Assembly (NCBI RefSeq): GCF_000422585.1 | Contig: NZ_AUGI01000056.1 | Location: 1 to 38,737, forward strand | Reading direction: 5' to 3' | DNA length: 38,737 nt | Origin: Hugenholtzia roseola DSM 9546 | GTDB lineage: Bacteria > Bacteroidota > Bacteroidia > Cytophagales > Bernardetiaceae | Shown: positions 17,201 to 25,138 of the stretch, one piece after another | Position numbering within the stretch: position 1 is the stretch's first letter | Layout: the number at the start of each line of letters is the position of its first letter | Position numbers and translations under genes: made by a program | Notes under the pieces: model-generated | Seen by the model: only the letters and a program-made list of their open reading frames with translations | The model's database searches: none | Told to the model about the DNA's origin: nothing

Positions 17201-18402
17201 TGGATTGGGTTGTTGTCCCCAATGATTCCATAACGGCTTTTCACGTAGGTGCGCCTTCGGATACGGTTTATATTCGTAGAACGGCAAGGGCAGGGGAGTG
17301 TTTGCCTAATATTTCCAACATTATTCGCGTGAGTGTGGTGCAGCCACTCGATAGCAATTTTATCAGCAGTAGTCAGCTTTTATGCGAAGGCAGCCTTGCC
17401 GACACGCTTTTTGGTACGAAACCCATCGGGGGGGATACCACAACTTATGGCTACATTTGGCAGCGTTCTTTCCTTGATGATACGACAGGCACTTGGGCTA
17501 CCGTTTCGGCGCGTGAAAATTTTGCGCCCGGTGTCATTACGCGCTCGGTACAATATCGCCGTATCGTCAATTCGCGCTGTTTTTCCGATACCAGCAACGT
17601 TGTAATTTTATCCGTTTCGCCCCGCTTCGAACTTAATGCCATCACGCCCGAAGGTTTTGTGTGTAGAAATGCCGAAACATTCCCCTTAGAAGGCAATCTA
17701 ATTTTGGATAGTTTGAGTTTGTATGGCGATTTTAGGTATCAATGGCAATCTTCACCCGATAGGCAAAATTGGATAGACATTCCCAATACCAACATTCCGA
17801 CCTATCAGCCTACGCCCCTTGATTCTACGACTTTTTTCCGCCGTCTGGTCATCAATGACTGTTTTAGAGATAGCAGCAACGTCTTGCGCATTGAAGTTCG
17901 CAACAATCCTACCGTTACCATTACGCCCGATACGACCATAAGCATAGGCAATGCGATACAACTGCAAGCCACAGGCGGACTTACCTACCTCTGGACTCCA
18001 CAATTAGACATCGAAGGCGATAGTACGGCAAACCCTATGGTGCGTCCGCTCATTAGCCGCTACTACTATGTAGAAGTGAGCAACATCAACGGCTGTATCA
18101 CCAAAGATAGCGTCTTTATTAGCGTCATTGGAACGCCTGACGTGCGAACCGTAGATGCCATCACACCTAACGGCGACGGTCTGAACGACCAACTTTATAT
18201 CGAGGGCATAGAAAAATATCCTGACAATGAACTGATTGTCTTCAACCGTTGGGGGCAAGAAGTGTATCGCCGCAAAGAATACCGCAACGATTGGGAGGGT
18301 ACTTACAACGGCAATGTGTTGCCTTCGGGGACTTATTTCTACATCATCAAATTTGGCATTACGCGCGAAATCATCAAAGGCGCGTTTGAAATCATACGCT
18401 GA
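14218..18402 (+). CDS. Giant secreted LRR / Cys-repeat protein with T9SS type B sorting domain
   Basis: This is a 1394-residue exported protein. Residues 1 to about 27 are a signal peptide. Residues about 36-240 form a plant-type leucine-rich repeat block ([24 protein letters not shown], then [39 protein letters not shown]). Residues about 255-371 are an Ig-like domain ([10 protein letters not shown]...DAGNYFLRV). Nine divergent repeats start at 372, 474, 567, 660, 765, 859, 951, 1045 and 1138. Each has an early Cys, a Y-x-W-Q/E core, a YFRR-like motif and a late Cys followed by DTSNV-like residues. A PKD-like domain (about 1232-1305) precedes the gliding-motility-associated C-terminal domain ([12 protein letters not shown] ... 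[12 protein letters not shown] ... [11 protein letters not shown]), which directs T9SS export. The PorP/SprF gene 69 bases downstream is probably its export partner. The function is probably adhesion or motility. Confidence 0.93.
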   Translation: MSPKRYFLPTTLLLFWIGLLLTPFLSAYKPLKKPLCLPDDSLALVTFYNSTGGGTSWNSWDLTTPLNTWQGVEVDADGCVIKLILPNVGLTGTIPNSIFTGDSLKRLRVLNLSDNALTGAIPASLGGLGEIQIIELSQNQLSGDIPTDLGSANSLRQLLLTQNNLTGTIPNTLGNLDTLVRLNLSQNELSGDIPAELGNLSTLRYLDLGNNLLENEVPATLTNLSPTGMAALDTCWLNSNRLTFVPTFSPISALDLRLENNRLTFNSIAPNNNGTFVFTYSPQDSVSTVRQITVYQNTNYTDSLTIDPPAVGNLYQWYKDNTPIAPTATANGYILSLTNIQPADAGNYFLRVTNLDAPDLTLFVRVWILTVKACPSSNDVTSPNLTLCEGEPLPTSIIGSTATLGDVASFSYQWQISNDSIAWTNAPAPSDLKNYALAGFTASDTTYFRRLLLSECDTNFSNVMTLAIVPAFGTNEISPANQSVCLGIQPQDIVGTFPADTVGKGFTYHWQISTDAGTTWLDTATTVAYTPPILNTTDTILVRRIVLGSCLPDTSNVAALNPIAPLVADTIYRSQYVCIGALPDPITPKPPQGGDPNDYRYYWETATNLDSADWVHADSLVSSLQLPEVTDTVFVRLITQSACFSDTSNIITLTTAPDLGNDSTAISIPRTEICLGDSIPTFVGAPAGIDSAFFFVWEVSTNLNPNTGFWTAVDSAQNWDVADSILLGTIFNTIPDSFFVRRRLVDSCQTYFSNILTIRLVKPVDSASNVISIPTQFQTLCAGDTTWQILANAATGGRDSLLYQWQVSFDSLTWGNRDDSLRIKPFALLDTTYFRRIAYDSCSSDTSNVVQINIIEDFGLNFIETNQTEYCVGDSATFVINGTPPEGEGNYTYRWEYSPDSLTWFASDTSVQSFTPDTVFTGRNFYRRVIEGGCSVDTSNVLLISIKRTPQNNRLVEGRQTICQGDSADWIIGTIPFTTENDSIAITWQISFDSLDWVVVPNDSITAFHVGAPSDTVYIRRTARAGECLPNISNIIRVSVVQPLDSNFISSSQLLCEGSLADTLFGTKPIGGDTTTYGYIWQRSFLDDTTGTWATVSARENFAPGVITRSVQYRRIVNSRCFSDTSNVVILSVSPRFELNAITPEGFVCRNAETFPLEGNLILDSLSLYGDFRYQWQSSPDRQNWIDIPNTNIPTYQPTPLDSTTFFRRLVINDCFRDSSNVLRIEVRNNPTVTITPDTTISIGNAIQLQATGGLTYLWTPQLDIEGDSTANPMVRPLISRYYYVEVSNINGCITKDSVFISVIGTPDVRTVDAITPNGDGLNDQLYIEGIEKYPDNELIVFNRWGQEVYRRKEYRNDWEGTYNGNVLPSGTYFYIIKFGITREIIKGAFEIIR

Positions 18403-18408
18403 CCGCCG

Positions 18409-18447
18409 CACCTATAAAGTTCTAACGGCTTTGTAGGTGTGCTTTTT
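18409..18447 (+). terminator. Terminator or attenuator between the cargo gene and its PorP/SprF partner
   Basis: CACCTATAAAG (18409-18419) pairs with CTTTGTAGGTG (18429-18439) through 10 Watson-Crick pairs and one T-G pair, with a 9-base loop. TGC and five T follow (18443-18447). It lies 7 bases after the cargo stop, so it could reduce read-through into the PorP/SprF gene. A TACTTTTG match at 18450-18457 just beyond it may restart transcription, but would leave a very short leader. Confidence 0.65.
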
Positions 18448-18471
18448 ACTACTTTTGAAACCGTCTTTTCT

Positions 18472-19533
18472 ATGAAATCCTACCTTCGCCTTTGTAAGGG
18501 CTTGTTTCTTTTATTTTTGGGAATTTATGGGCTTTCCTTCTCTTTGCAGGCACAGCAAATTCCACTTTATAGCCAATATTTTCACAATCAGTTTATCTAC
18601 AATCCTGCTTGGGCGGGTTTGCAGCCTTTTGGCTCGGCAAATCTGACCTACCGCTCGCAGTGGGTAGGCATGGACAATGCCCCTAAGACGGCTCTTTTTT
18701 CGTATGATATGCCTTTTTATGAATACCGTTCAGGCGCAGGGCTTACTTTTTATCAGGATAGGGTCAATGTTCATTCGCGCTATAAAATTATGGGAACGTA
18801 TGCGTATCACATTTTCGGTCCTTATGAAAATAGCTCTACCCTTTCTTTTGGTATTTCGGGCGGCATGGTGCTAAATCGCATGAACTTAGAAGATTTGTAT
18901 GTGCGCCACCCCACCGACCCCTATATTTTTGGCAATAGCGGCGTATATAACGGTTTTGAAGTGGCTTTTGGGCTGCACTATAATTTTAGAAATAAGGTAC
19001 AAATCGGACTTGTTGCACCGCAGCTCCTCAATGCAGGACTGACCGCAGACGACGAAAACCTCAACAATTTGCGCCTCGTTAATCATTTTCTTTTTACGCT
19101 CAAAGGTCAGTTTGATTTTACTGATAGCAAGTTAGAACCTATGTTGATGGTGCGGCAGGTTTTGAATACGCCTACTCAAATTGAAATTGGCGCACAATAC
19201 ACCTATCGCGATTTGGTGCGCGTCAGTGCCGCCTATCGCAGTCAATATGCCGTTACGATTTGTGCAGGTTTTGATTATCAACGACTTAGCTTCGGTTTGG
19301 CACGCGATTTCCCCATTTCTGACTTGGCAGGTGCAGTAGGCAGCACGAATGAAATTATGATTGGCTATAAATTCAATTTTATGCCGGGGGCAGATTGGGC
19401 AGGCAAAGCAGGCGTAGGAAATGGTCTTATTCGCAAGAAAAAATATCACCCCTCGCGCCCCGGACCGGGCATGGATAGATACCCCAAACAGCCGAAAAAG
19501 AAACGCATCAAGGGCAAATACAGACGTTGGTAA
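18472..19533 (+). CDS. Type IX secretion membrane protein, PorP/SprF family (second copy)
   Basis: The 353-residue protein has a signal peptide (MKSYLRLCKGLFLLFLGIYGLSFSLQAQ). The family start QIPLYSQYFHNQFIYNPAWAG and the LTYRSQWVGM strand motif follow. Beta-barrel-like alternation continues to DFPISDLAGAVGSTNEIMIGYKFNF. The C-terminus is very basic (GLIRKKKYHPSRPGPGMDRYPKQPKKKRIKGKYRRW), much more than in the first copy. The start at 18472 was chosen because it opens the signal peptide. Immediate proximity to the type B cargo gene on the same strand matches the known cargo-SprF gene pairing in Bacteroidota. The two PorP/SprF proteins of this window are clearly divergent in sequence. Confidence 0.93.
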   Translation: MKSYLRLCKGLFLLFLGIYGLSFSLQAQQIPLYSQYFHNQFIYNPAWAGLQPFGSANLTYRSQWVGMDNAPKTALFSYDMPFYEYRSGAGLTFYQDRVNVHSRYKIMGTYAYHIFGPYENSSTLSFGISGGMVLNRMNLEDLYVRHPTDPYIFGNSGVYNGFEVAFGLHYNFRNKVQIGLVAPQLLNAGLTADDENLNNLRLVNHFLFTLKGQFDFTDSKLEPMLMVRQVLNTPTQIEIGAQYTYRDLVRVSAAYRSQYAVTICAGFDYQRLSFGLARDFPISDLAGAVGSTNEIMIGYKFNFMPGADWAGKAGVGNGLIRKKKYHPSRPGPGMDRYPKQPKKKRIKGKYRRW

Positions 19534-19573
19534 GAATTTGAAAAATGAAATAAAACAAAAAATAAAAACTACA

Positions 19574-19596
19574 AATCGTACAATTACAATACGATT
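19574..19596. repeat. Perfect inverted repeat between PorP/SprF and menE
   Basis: AATCGTA (19574-19580) and TACGATT (19590-19596) are exact complements around the 9-base spacer CAATTACAA. No T run follows, so it is either a weak terminator or an operator-like site 28 bases before the menE start. Confidence 0.5.
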
Positions 19597-19623
19597 ATAC
19601 AGTACAACCTTTGAGCCTTTGCT

Positions 19624-20775
19624 ATGTTTTTACACTGCATTACGCCAACGCGCCATCTTCGTTATGCTTACGCCCAAATTCCCAACGAGATAGAGGCTAT
19701 CAAAACAGTTTTGGCACAAGACCCACTATTAGGCGATTATTTTATCGAGATTGTCGTCTTTATCAAAGAGTGGCTTGAAGGCAAAACCGATTTTATGCTC
19801 CATACTTCGGGTTCTACGGGCAGCCCCAAAGCCATAAAGGTAGCACGCCATCAGATGCAAGCCAGCGCACAGACGACGCTTGCGGCTTTGCGACTTGGAA
19901 AAAATGACCGCGCACTTTTAGCCATTCCTGCACAATTTATTGGTGGTAAGATGATGATAGTCAGGGCGTTGTGTGCGCAAATGGAACTTTATGTCATCAA
20001 ACCGCAAGGCAATCCGCTTGCATTTTGGGAGGCAGACCTAAAAAAAACGACTTTGCTCGATTTTGCTGCCTTCGTACCCTTGCAAATGCAGACTATCCTA
20101 TCAGAAACCCCTGAAAAAATCGCGCTCATAGAGCAGATGCGGGCAATTATTTTAGGAGGCGCAGCCCTCCCTTATGGCTTAGAAAGCAAGCTAAGGAAGC
20201 TAAGGAAGCTATCCAAGGTAGAAATTTATGCGACTTATGGCATGACCGAAACATTGAGCCATATTGCCTTGCGACGTATCAATGGCAGGCAGGCAGATGA
20301 TTATTTCCAAACCTTAGCCCCTACAAAAGTTGCGCTGGACGAGCGCGATTGTTTGGTCATTTCTGCACCGCATCTCGATTTGCCCCATTTGGTTACGAAT
20401 GATTTGGCGGAATTGCGCTCACCTACCGAATTTCGCTATTGTGGTCGTTATGACAACATTATCAATAGCGGCGGAGTCAAGATAGAGCCTGAAAAAATAG
20501 AAAGGCTTTTGGAAAAGGCACTTATCGCATTGGGCTTGGAAGCGCATTTTGTCATTGTGGGACTGCCAGATGAGCGGTTAGGTGAAAAGGTGGCTTGCCT
20601 TTGGGAACGCGCCAATGCTTGGGACGAAAAAACAGAGCAAGTCTTAAAAAAATATTTGGAAAAACATCTTAGTAAGTATGAAAATCCGAAAAATTTTTAT
20701 TACCTTACGCCATTTCCGAAGACCGAAAGCGGCAAAATCAACCGTTTGGCTTTAAAACAAATGGATTTTGCATAG
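19624..20775 (+). CDS. menE: o-Succinylbenzoate-CoA ligase-type AMP-binding protein (MenE)
   Basis: The 383-residue adenylate-forming enzyme has the nucleotide loop TSGSTGSPK (residues 61-69). YATYGMTETLSHIALR, FRYCGRYDNIINSGGVKIEPEKIE (the hinge region) and the C-terminal PKTESGKINRLALK with the A10 lysine are also present. It lacks the long N-terminal part of ordinary acyl-CoA synthetases, as is usual for short Bacteroidota MenE. MenE activates o-succinylbenzoate with CoA for menaquinone synthesis. No other men gene is nearby, so a different small aryl acid substrate is possible. The start at 19624 is the only Met before the nucleotide loop apart from Met58, so it is favoured but unproven. 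Confidence 0.82.
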   Translation: MFLHCITPTRHLRYAYAQIPNEIEAIKTVLAQDPLLGDYFIEIVVFIKEWLEGKTDFMLHTSGSTGSPKAIKVARHQMQASAQTTLAALRLGKNDRALLAIPAQFIGGKMMIVRALCAQMELYVIKPQGNPLAFWEADLKKTTLLDFAAFVPLQMQTILSETPEKIALIEQMRAIILGGAALPYGLESKLRKLRKLSKVEIYATYGMTETLSHIALRRINGRQADDYFQTLAPTKVALDERDCLVISAPHLDLPHLVTNDLAELRSPTEFRYCGRYDNIINSGGVKIEPEKIERLLEKALIALGLEAHFVIVGLPDERLGEKVACLWERANAWDEKTEQVLKKYLEKHLSKYENPKNFYYLTPFPKTESGKINRLALKQMDFA

Positions 20776-20797
20776 CGATAGTAACCGCACCTGAACG

Positions 20798-20836
20798 CTC
20801 TATTTCTCTTTTATGTTAAAAAAAAGAAAAATAGAG
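20798..20836 (+). terminator. Bidirectional-looking hairpin after menE
   Basis: CTCTATTT (20798-20805) pairs with AAATAGAG (20829-20836), then after one mismatch TCTTTT pairs with AAAAGA. The stem is AT-rich, and A runs follow rather than T runs, so plus-strand termination is uncertain; the run of T is on the ascending arm. Confidence 0.4.
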
Positions 20837-20963
20837 AAAAATCGAACAAAAAAAACAAAGAAAAATAAAGATAGGCTTCTTACAACAAAAATAACACTTC
20901 TTACCCATTTGGGCGCAAAGCAATTTTGCCTCACTTTCTTCAAACAATTTACACTCAAATCGC

Positions 20964-21803
20964 ATGAAAACATTTTTAAAATCATATTTAGTGCTTCTTT
21001 TTGCGCTAACCTGCCATTTTTATACCTTATCAGCACAAGAAAACGCCCTTTCGAGTTTGGCAAATACCAAATGGACGGTAACCCTACTCGAAATTTTAGA
21101 CAAGGGCGATTCGCTGGCTACTAATAAAATTTCACAAAAAACTTTTGAGCAGGGCAAAAATGTTATCGCCTTTGGTGCAGACGGCAAGTACCGTTCAGCC
21201 GCTTTTTTGGGCGTGCAAGGAATGGAAGGGGCTTATATTCAGGAAGGCAAAACCTTAGTTTTGAGCGACCCCGCCATACGCGCCTATTATTGGGTCTTTC
21301 ATATCGAAGAACTTTCGAAACAAACCTTAAAAATTGTTTTTGTTTCGTATAAAAATGAAAATAAGAGAGAAGTCCTGACCCTACAACCTTATCAAGAAAA
21401 TGCGACAAGTACAGGTACTGCTGATAATCCTGCACAAGCAAATATTTCCTATGAAAAAATAAATGGCACTTGGGAATGGGCAACTTCGGACTCTAAAAAA
21501 TTGACTATCAGCCTATTACAATCAGGAAGCAGTATTATAGGTTGGCATACCTACGGCAAAGAAGGAGAATCGCATTATGAAATCAGTGGTACAATAAAGG
21601 GTGATGTAGCGAATCTGGAACTGAAAAAACCTACCGAAAATAATCCGATACAACTTGCCAGACTTAAACTAAATAAAGATGAAAACGGCACCACACTACT
21701 TTGGGAATTGATACTCGAAGATGGCAAACCTACACAGGTCAATACCCAAGATAGGGTGAGCTTAAAAAGAGTAGGCGAATACAAAGACCCAAACAAACTC
21801 TAA
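20964..21803 (+). CDS. Exported two-domain lipocalin-like protein of unknown function
   Basis: The 279-residue protein has a signal peptide (MKTFLKSYLVLLFALTCHFYTLSAQ). Residues about 30-140 open with LANTKWTVTLLEI, a pattern common in Bacteroidota lipocalin-like domains (N-W at the first strand, FGADGKYRSAAF, then LSDP and the IVFVSYKNENKREVLTL strand). Residues about 155-275 open with INGTWEWATSDSKKLTISLLQ and look like a second small beta barrel (STISGTIKGDVANLELKK). A Thr/Ala/Asn-rich linker (ATSTGTADNPAQA) joins the two. No enzyme motif is visible. It is 9 bases before the zinc-ribbon gene, so both are probably in one transcript. Confidence 0.8.
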   Translation: MKTFLKSYLVLLFALTCHFYTLSAQENALSSLANTKWTVTLLEILDKGDSLATNKISQKTFEQGKNVIAFGADGKYRSAAFLGVQGMEGAYIQEGKTLVLSDPAIRAYYWVFHIEELSKQTLKIVFVSYKNENKREVLTLQPYQENATSTGTADNPAQANISYEKINGTWEWATSDSKKLTISLLQSGSSIIGWHTYGKEGESHYEISGTIKGDVANLELKKPTENNPIQLARLKLNKDENGTTLLWELILEDGKPTQVNTQDRVSLKRVGEYKDPNKL

Positions 21804-21812
21804 CAAACCTTC

Positions 21813-22895
21813 ATGAGCCACTCTCCCTTACAAACCGATTTGCGTTGTCAAGTCTGTGGCAGTGCTGCCCTACAATTCAACCCCGCCAAAAACGCGCTCG
21901 AATGTCAGCACTGCGGAAATTTACAAGAGATTGCGACAAGCAAAACACAAGTAACCGAATTAGACCTCGAAGAAGCACTGCTTCATCAGGCAGATGTGCC
22001 TAAAAAAGAGGTAGCGGCGGTAAAATGTCCCAGCTGTTACGCACAGGTTACGATGCCCCAACATGTAACCTCTGATGAATGTCCTTTTTGTGGAACGGTC
22101 TTAGTCGTCAAAAGTGGTACGCTTTGCCAGATAATTCCGCCTAAATCGTTGCTTCCCCTCAAGATAGATAAAACAAGCGCACAAGATTTATATAAAAATT
22201 GGTTAAAAAGTTTGTGGTTTGCGCCGAATGATTTAACCAAACGCGCTTCTATTTCCGAAAAATTAAAAGGCATGTATTTGCCCTATTGGACGTATGATAG
22301 CCAAACACATAGCCGTTATACAGGGCAGCGTGGCGATAATTACACCGTAAGTGAAACCTATCAAGACGAAAACGGCAATACCCAAACGCGACACGTAACC
22401 AAAACGCGATGGACAAGTGTATCGGGGTCGCTCGATTATGCCTTCGATGATGTCTGCGTTGCGGCAACGCATAGCCTACCGCGCCAATATGTAGATGCCT
22501 TAGAGCCTTGGGATACTACAAATTTGGTCGATTTTGATGAGCGTTTTTTGGCAGGCTTTCAAACCGAAACCTATCAAGTTGGGCTAAAAGAAGGCTTTGA
22601 GTTGGCAAAAGAGCAAATGCAGGTGCTTATTTCGGAACGCATCAGAGCGCAAATTGGCGGAGATGCGCAGCGCATAGAGAGCCTCGATACGCGATACAAA
22701 AACACGACTTTTAAACACGTCTTGATGCCTTTATGGATTAGTGCATATCGCTACCAAGAAAAGCCCTATCGCTTTTTGGTCAATGCACGTACAGGCGAAG
22801 TGCAGGGCGAGCGTCCGTATAGTTGGATAAAAATTACCTTAGCAGTTTTGGCAGCACTGACGGCAGTAGGAGCAATTTACTACTTTTACGGCTAA
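21813..22895 (+). CDS. Membrane-anchored protein with two zinc ribbons, 360 aa
   Basis: The first zinc ribbon uses Cys12, Cys15, Cys31 and Cys34 (RCQVCG ... ECQHCGN). The second uses Cys72, Cys75, Cys90 and Cys93 (KCPSCY ... ECPFCG). A conserved core follows (IIPPKSLLPLKI, WFAPNDL, LKGMYLPYWTYDSQTHSRYTGQRGDNY, HVLMPLWISAYRY, FLVNARTGEVQGERPYSWIKI) and one C-terminal transmembrane helix (about 337-357). Homologues are widespread and often mislabelled as PriA-like helicases or TFIIB-type zinc-ribbon proteins; no helicase motifs are present. The role is unknown. The central part resembles a small-molecule or protein-binding beta fold with the ribbons facing the cytoplasm. A clear terminator follows. 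Confidence 0.88.
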   Translation: MSHSPLQTDLRCQVCGSAALQFNPAKNALECQHCGNLQEIATSKTQVTELDLEEALLHQADVPKKEVAAVKCPSCYAQVTMPQHVTSDECPFCGTVLVVKSGTLCQIIPPKSLLPLKIDKTSAQDLYKNWLKSLWFAPNDLTKRASISEKLKGMYLPYWTYDSQTHSRYTGQRGDNYTVSETYQDENGNTQTRHVTKTRWTSVSGSLDYAFDDVCVAATHSLPRQYVDALEPWDTTNLVDFDERFLAGFQTETYQVGLKEGFELAKEQMQVLISERIRAQIGGDAQRIESLDTRYKNTTFKHVLMPLWISAYRYQEKPYRFLVNARTGEVQGERPYSWIKITLAVLAALTAVGAIYYFYG

Positions 22896-22905
22896 ACTAT
22901 TCCTT

Positions 22906-22932
22906 CGCCTCTCTTCGAGGCGTTGCTTTTTA
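22906..22932 (+). terminator. Intrinsic terminator after the zinc-ribbon gene
   Basis: CGCCTC (22906-22911) and GAGGCG (22917-22922) form a GC-rich stem with a 5-base loop, followed by TTGCTTTTTA. It ends the 20964-22895 transcript before the rodA promoter. Confidence 0.8.
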
Positions 22933-22975
22933 TTGCGACAAAATATTGACTTGAAAATATTGGCTTGTCAGATTT

Positions 22976-23010
22976 TTGAGCGGCTTTCTACCCAAAAAAG
23001 AATACCTTTG
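22976..23010 (+). promoter_or_regulatory. Promoter (TTG-N24-TACCTTTG) for rodA
   Basis: TACCTTTG at 23003-23010 is a perfect -7 element 53 bases before the rodA ATG. TTTTTG ends at 22978, giving a 24-base spacer, one longer than the usual range. Confidence 0.6.
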
Positions 23011-23062
23011 TGGTACGATTGTCCTTTTTTTGTTTTGAAGCTGTTTTAAAAAATGCCGCGCT

Positions 23063-24598
23063 ATGCCTAAGTCTGAAAATCAAAAACTGCTTTCACAAGT
23101 AGATTGGTTGAGCCTTTTTATCTATTTCTCGCTGGTTGCTTTTGGTTGGATTAGCATTTATGCTGCCATTTACAACGAAGAAGCCACTTATACACTCGAA
23201 GCCTTTTTTCTCAAAACAAATGCGGGAAAGCAAGCCCTTTTTATCGGACTTTCCTTTATCCTGATAACATTTATTATCTTTTTTGATGTGCGCGTCCTGA
23301 CGGCTTTTGCACCTGCTTTCTACGGAGGGGCAATCTTGCTGCTAATTGCCGTTTTGGTCTTTGGGCGCGAGGTAGCCAACTCGAAATCATGGTTTGAAAT
23401 AGGTGGCTTTCGCTTTCAGCCTGCCGAATTTGCAAAAATGGCAACGGCTCTGATGTTAGCATTTTTTTTGGGACGGACGCGCCGAAGTGCCAAAGATTGG
23501 CGAATCCTGTCGGCTTGTTTTGCCGTTATCCTCATTCCCGCGCTGCTAACACTTTTGCAGGGCGATACAGGTTCGGCATTGGTCTTTGCAAGTTTTTCTA
23601 TCGTCTTTTATCGTGAGGGCATGCCTTCTTTTCTGATGGTGGCGGGTTTGGTTGCGATAGGATTGCTTGTCGCGACGCTGCTAATGCTAAAAGATTTGTG
23701 GGGCTTGCTTCAAAATCTTATCAGCGTGGGCGGAGCTTTGGTGCTTATCTTTCAGTTGATAGATTTTTTGAAAAGGCGAAAAGAAGACCGCCCCAAAGTG
23801 TGGGTACTTGTCTTGGTTACGATACTAAACTTGGCACTGCTGACGCTGCCCTTCTGGATTCCCGAAGTGAGCCTGACCAAAGAAGAATCGGCTACGGTGT
23901 CTTTGCTCAAACTGCCTGCCTTTCAGACGACTTTATACTGGATTATTGGTTTTTTAGGAAGTTGGTTTCTGATAAAATTTGTGATTGCTTTTTTTGTAGA
24001 TAAACTATACAAAGGCATTTGGCTCGCAGGAACGGTCTTATTGCTTTCACTAACGGTAGTGCTTGCGCTGGATTTTTTTGTCAAAGACATCTTGCGCGAA
24101 TACCAACGCCGCCGCTTGGAAGTATTGATAGACCCAAGTAGCGATAAAAAGGGTTTTGGCTGGCAGGTGCATCACTCAAAGGCGGCTATTGCTTCGGGCG
24201 GACTCACAGGCAAGGGTTTTTTACAAGGCACACACACCAAACTCAACTACGTTCCCGACCAAAGTACCGACTTTATCTTCTGTACAATCGGCGAAGAACA
24301 AGGCTGGGTAGGTACTATGTTGGCAATGTTGCTCTTTATTGCCCTACTCTTTCGAATTTCACAACTTGCCGAAAGGCAGAAGTCGCGCTTTGCAAGGGTT
24401 TATGGTTATGGCGTGCTATCGGTGCTTTTTTTTCACTTCTTAGTCAATATTGGCATGACTATCGGACTTTTTCCCGTTATCGGGATTCCGCTGCCTTTTT
24501 TTAGTTATGGGGGGTCTTCGCTTTTCTCCTTTACGCTTTTGCTCGTTATGTTTATCAAATTTGACGCACATAGGAAAGAGGAGATATTGGTTTTATGA
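23063..24598 (+). CDS. rodA: Rod shape-determining peptidoglycan glycosyltransferase RodA
   Basis: RodA is the SEDS-family polymerase that builds lateral-wall glycan strands from lipid II with its class B PBP partner in the elongasome. Visible features are multiple membrane helices, FEIGGFRFQPAEFAKMATALMLAFFLGR, LQGDTGSALVF, the GFGWQVHHSKAAIASGGLTGKGFLQGTH block, VPDQSTDFIFCTIGEEQGWVG and the closing GLFPVIGIPLPFFSYGGSSL. At 511 residues it exceeds E. coli RodA (370). The difference is mainly an added segment at about residues 195-345, with several extra hydrophobic stretches. FtsW is less likely, because the GTHTKLNYVPDQ form favours RodA. The gene is alone between a terminator and its own promoter. 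Confidence 0.93.
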   Translation: MPKSENQKLLSQVDWLSLFIYFSLVAFGWISIYAAIYNEEATYTLEAFFLKTNAGKQALFIGLSFILITFIIFFDVRVLTAFAPAFYGGAILLLIAVLVFGREVANSKSWFEIGGFRFQPAEFAKMATALMLAFFLGRTRRSAKDWRILSACFAVILIPALLTLLQGDTGSALVFASFSIVFYREGMPSFLMVAGLVAIGLLVATLLMLKDLWGLLQNLISVGGALVLIFQLIDFLKRRKEDRPKVWVLVLVTILNLALLTLPFWIPEVSLTKEESATVSLLKLPAFQTTLYWIIGFLGSWFLIKFVIAFFVDKLYKGIWLAGTVLLLSLTVVLALDFFVKDILREYQRRRLEVLIDPSSDKKGFGWQVHHSKAAIASGGLTGKGFLQGTHTKLNYVPDQSTDFIFCTIGEEQGWVGTMLAMLLFIALLFRISQLAERQKSRFARVYGYGVLSVLFFHFLVNIGMTIGLFPVIGIPLPFFSYGGSSLFSFTLLLVMFIKFDAHRKEEILVL

Positions 24599-24703
24599 TT
24601 TTGCAACCTCATAAAAAAATCGTATCTTGACATGCTATCTTGAAAAGGCGTTTTTGAGTTTGCAGGCAAAACACAAATCCCATTCAAACTTATTTGTACC
24701 CAA

Positions 24704-25066
24704 ATGCTAAACCTTATGAAATTCTCTCTTTTCACTTTCTATAAAAATGTAAAAAGCCTTCTGGCGACAAAAACCACAAAAAGCCTATCTTTTCTTCTAC
24801 TTTTGGGGCTTCTTTTCGTAACCGCACCCACATTAAGCTCGTGCAGACGCGCTCCCGCAGGCGAACAAACTTCGGAGGAATTGGCAAAGAAAGGAAAGCC
24901 TAAACCCAAAAAATGTAAAATCGAAAGTTGTCAAGTGCGCATGACACACAAGCATGGCGGGGCAGACTTCAAGGGCAAAAGAGGCAATTTCTTTGTGCGC
25001 CTCTTTACCCCCAAAGAATCGAAGTACGGACAAGGTTTGCATAGAAATCATTACAAAAAAAAGTAG
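24704..25066 (+). CDS. Small lipoprotein with Cys/His cluster, unknown function
   Basis: The 120-residue protein (a second Met at codon 5, base 24716, is an equally good start) has a long basic n-region, a hydrophobic core (LSFLLLLGLLFVTAP) and the lipobox TLSSC (Cys47). The mature part is strongly basic (KKGKPKPKKCKIESCQVRMTHKHGGADFKGKRGN). It holds Cys71, Cys76, His82, His84 and later His113 and His116, which could bind a metal. I do not recognise the family. The 105 bases upstream contain a repeated TATCTTGA (24623-24630, 24636-24643) of unknown meaning. Confidence 0.72.
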   Translation: MLNLMKFSLFTFYKNVKSLLATKTTKSLSFLLLLGLLFVTAPTLSSCRRAPAGEQTSEELAKKGKPKPKKCKIESCQVRMTHKHGGADFKGKRGNFFVRLFTPKESKYGQGLHRNHYKKK

Positions 25067-25138
25067 CACACCGCAGCAAACCGCAAAAACAATTTTCAAC
25101 CTACCTTTTTAACATAACTCTCCCCTACACACTCGGTT

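Noticed and set aside
24591-24616. TTTTATGA/TCATAAAA inverted repeat at the rodA stop codon as a terminator
   Set aside because: The stem is nearly all A/T and no T run follows, so it could be chance in AT-rich DNA.
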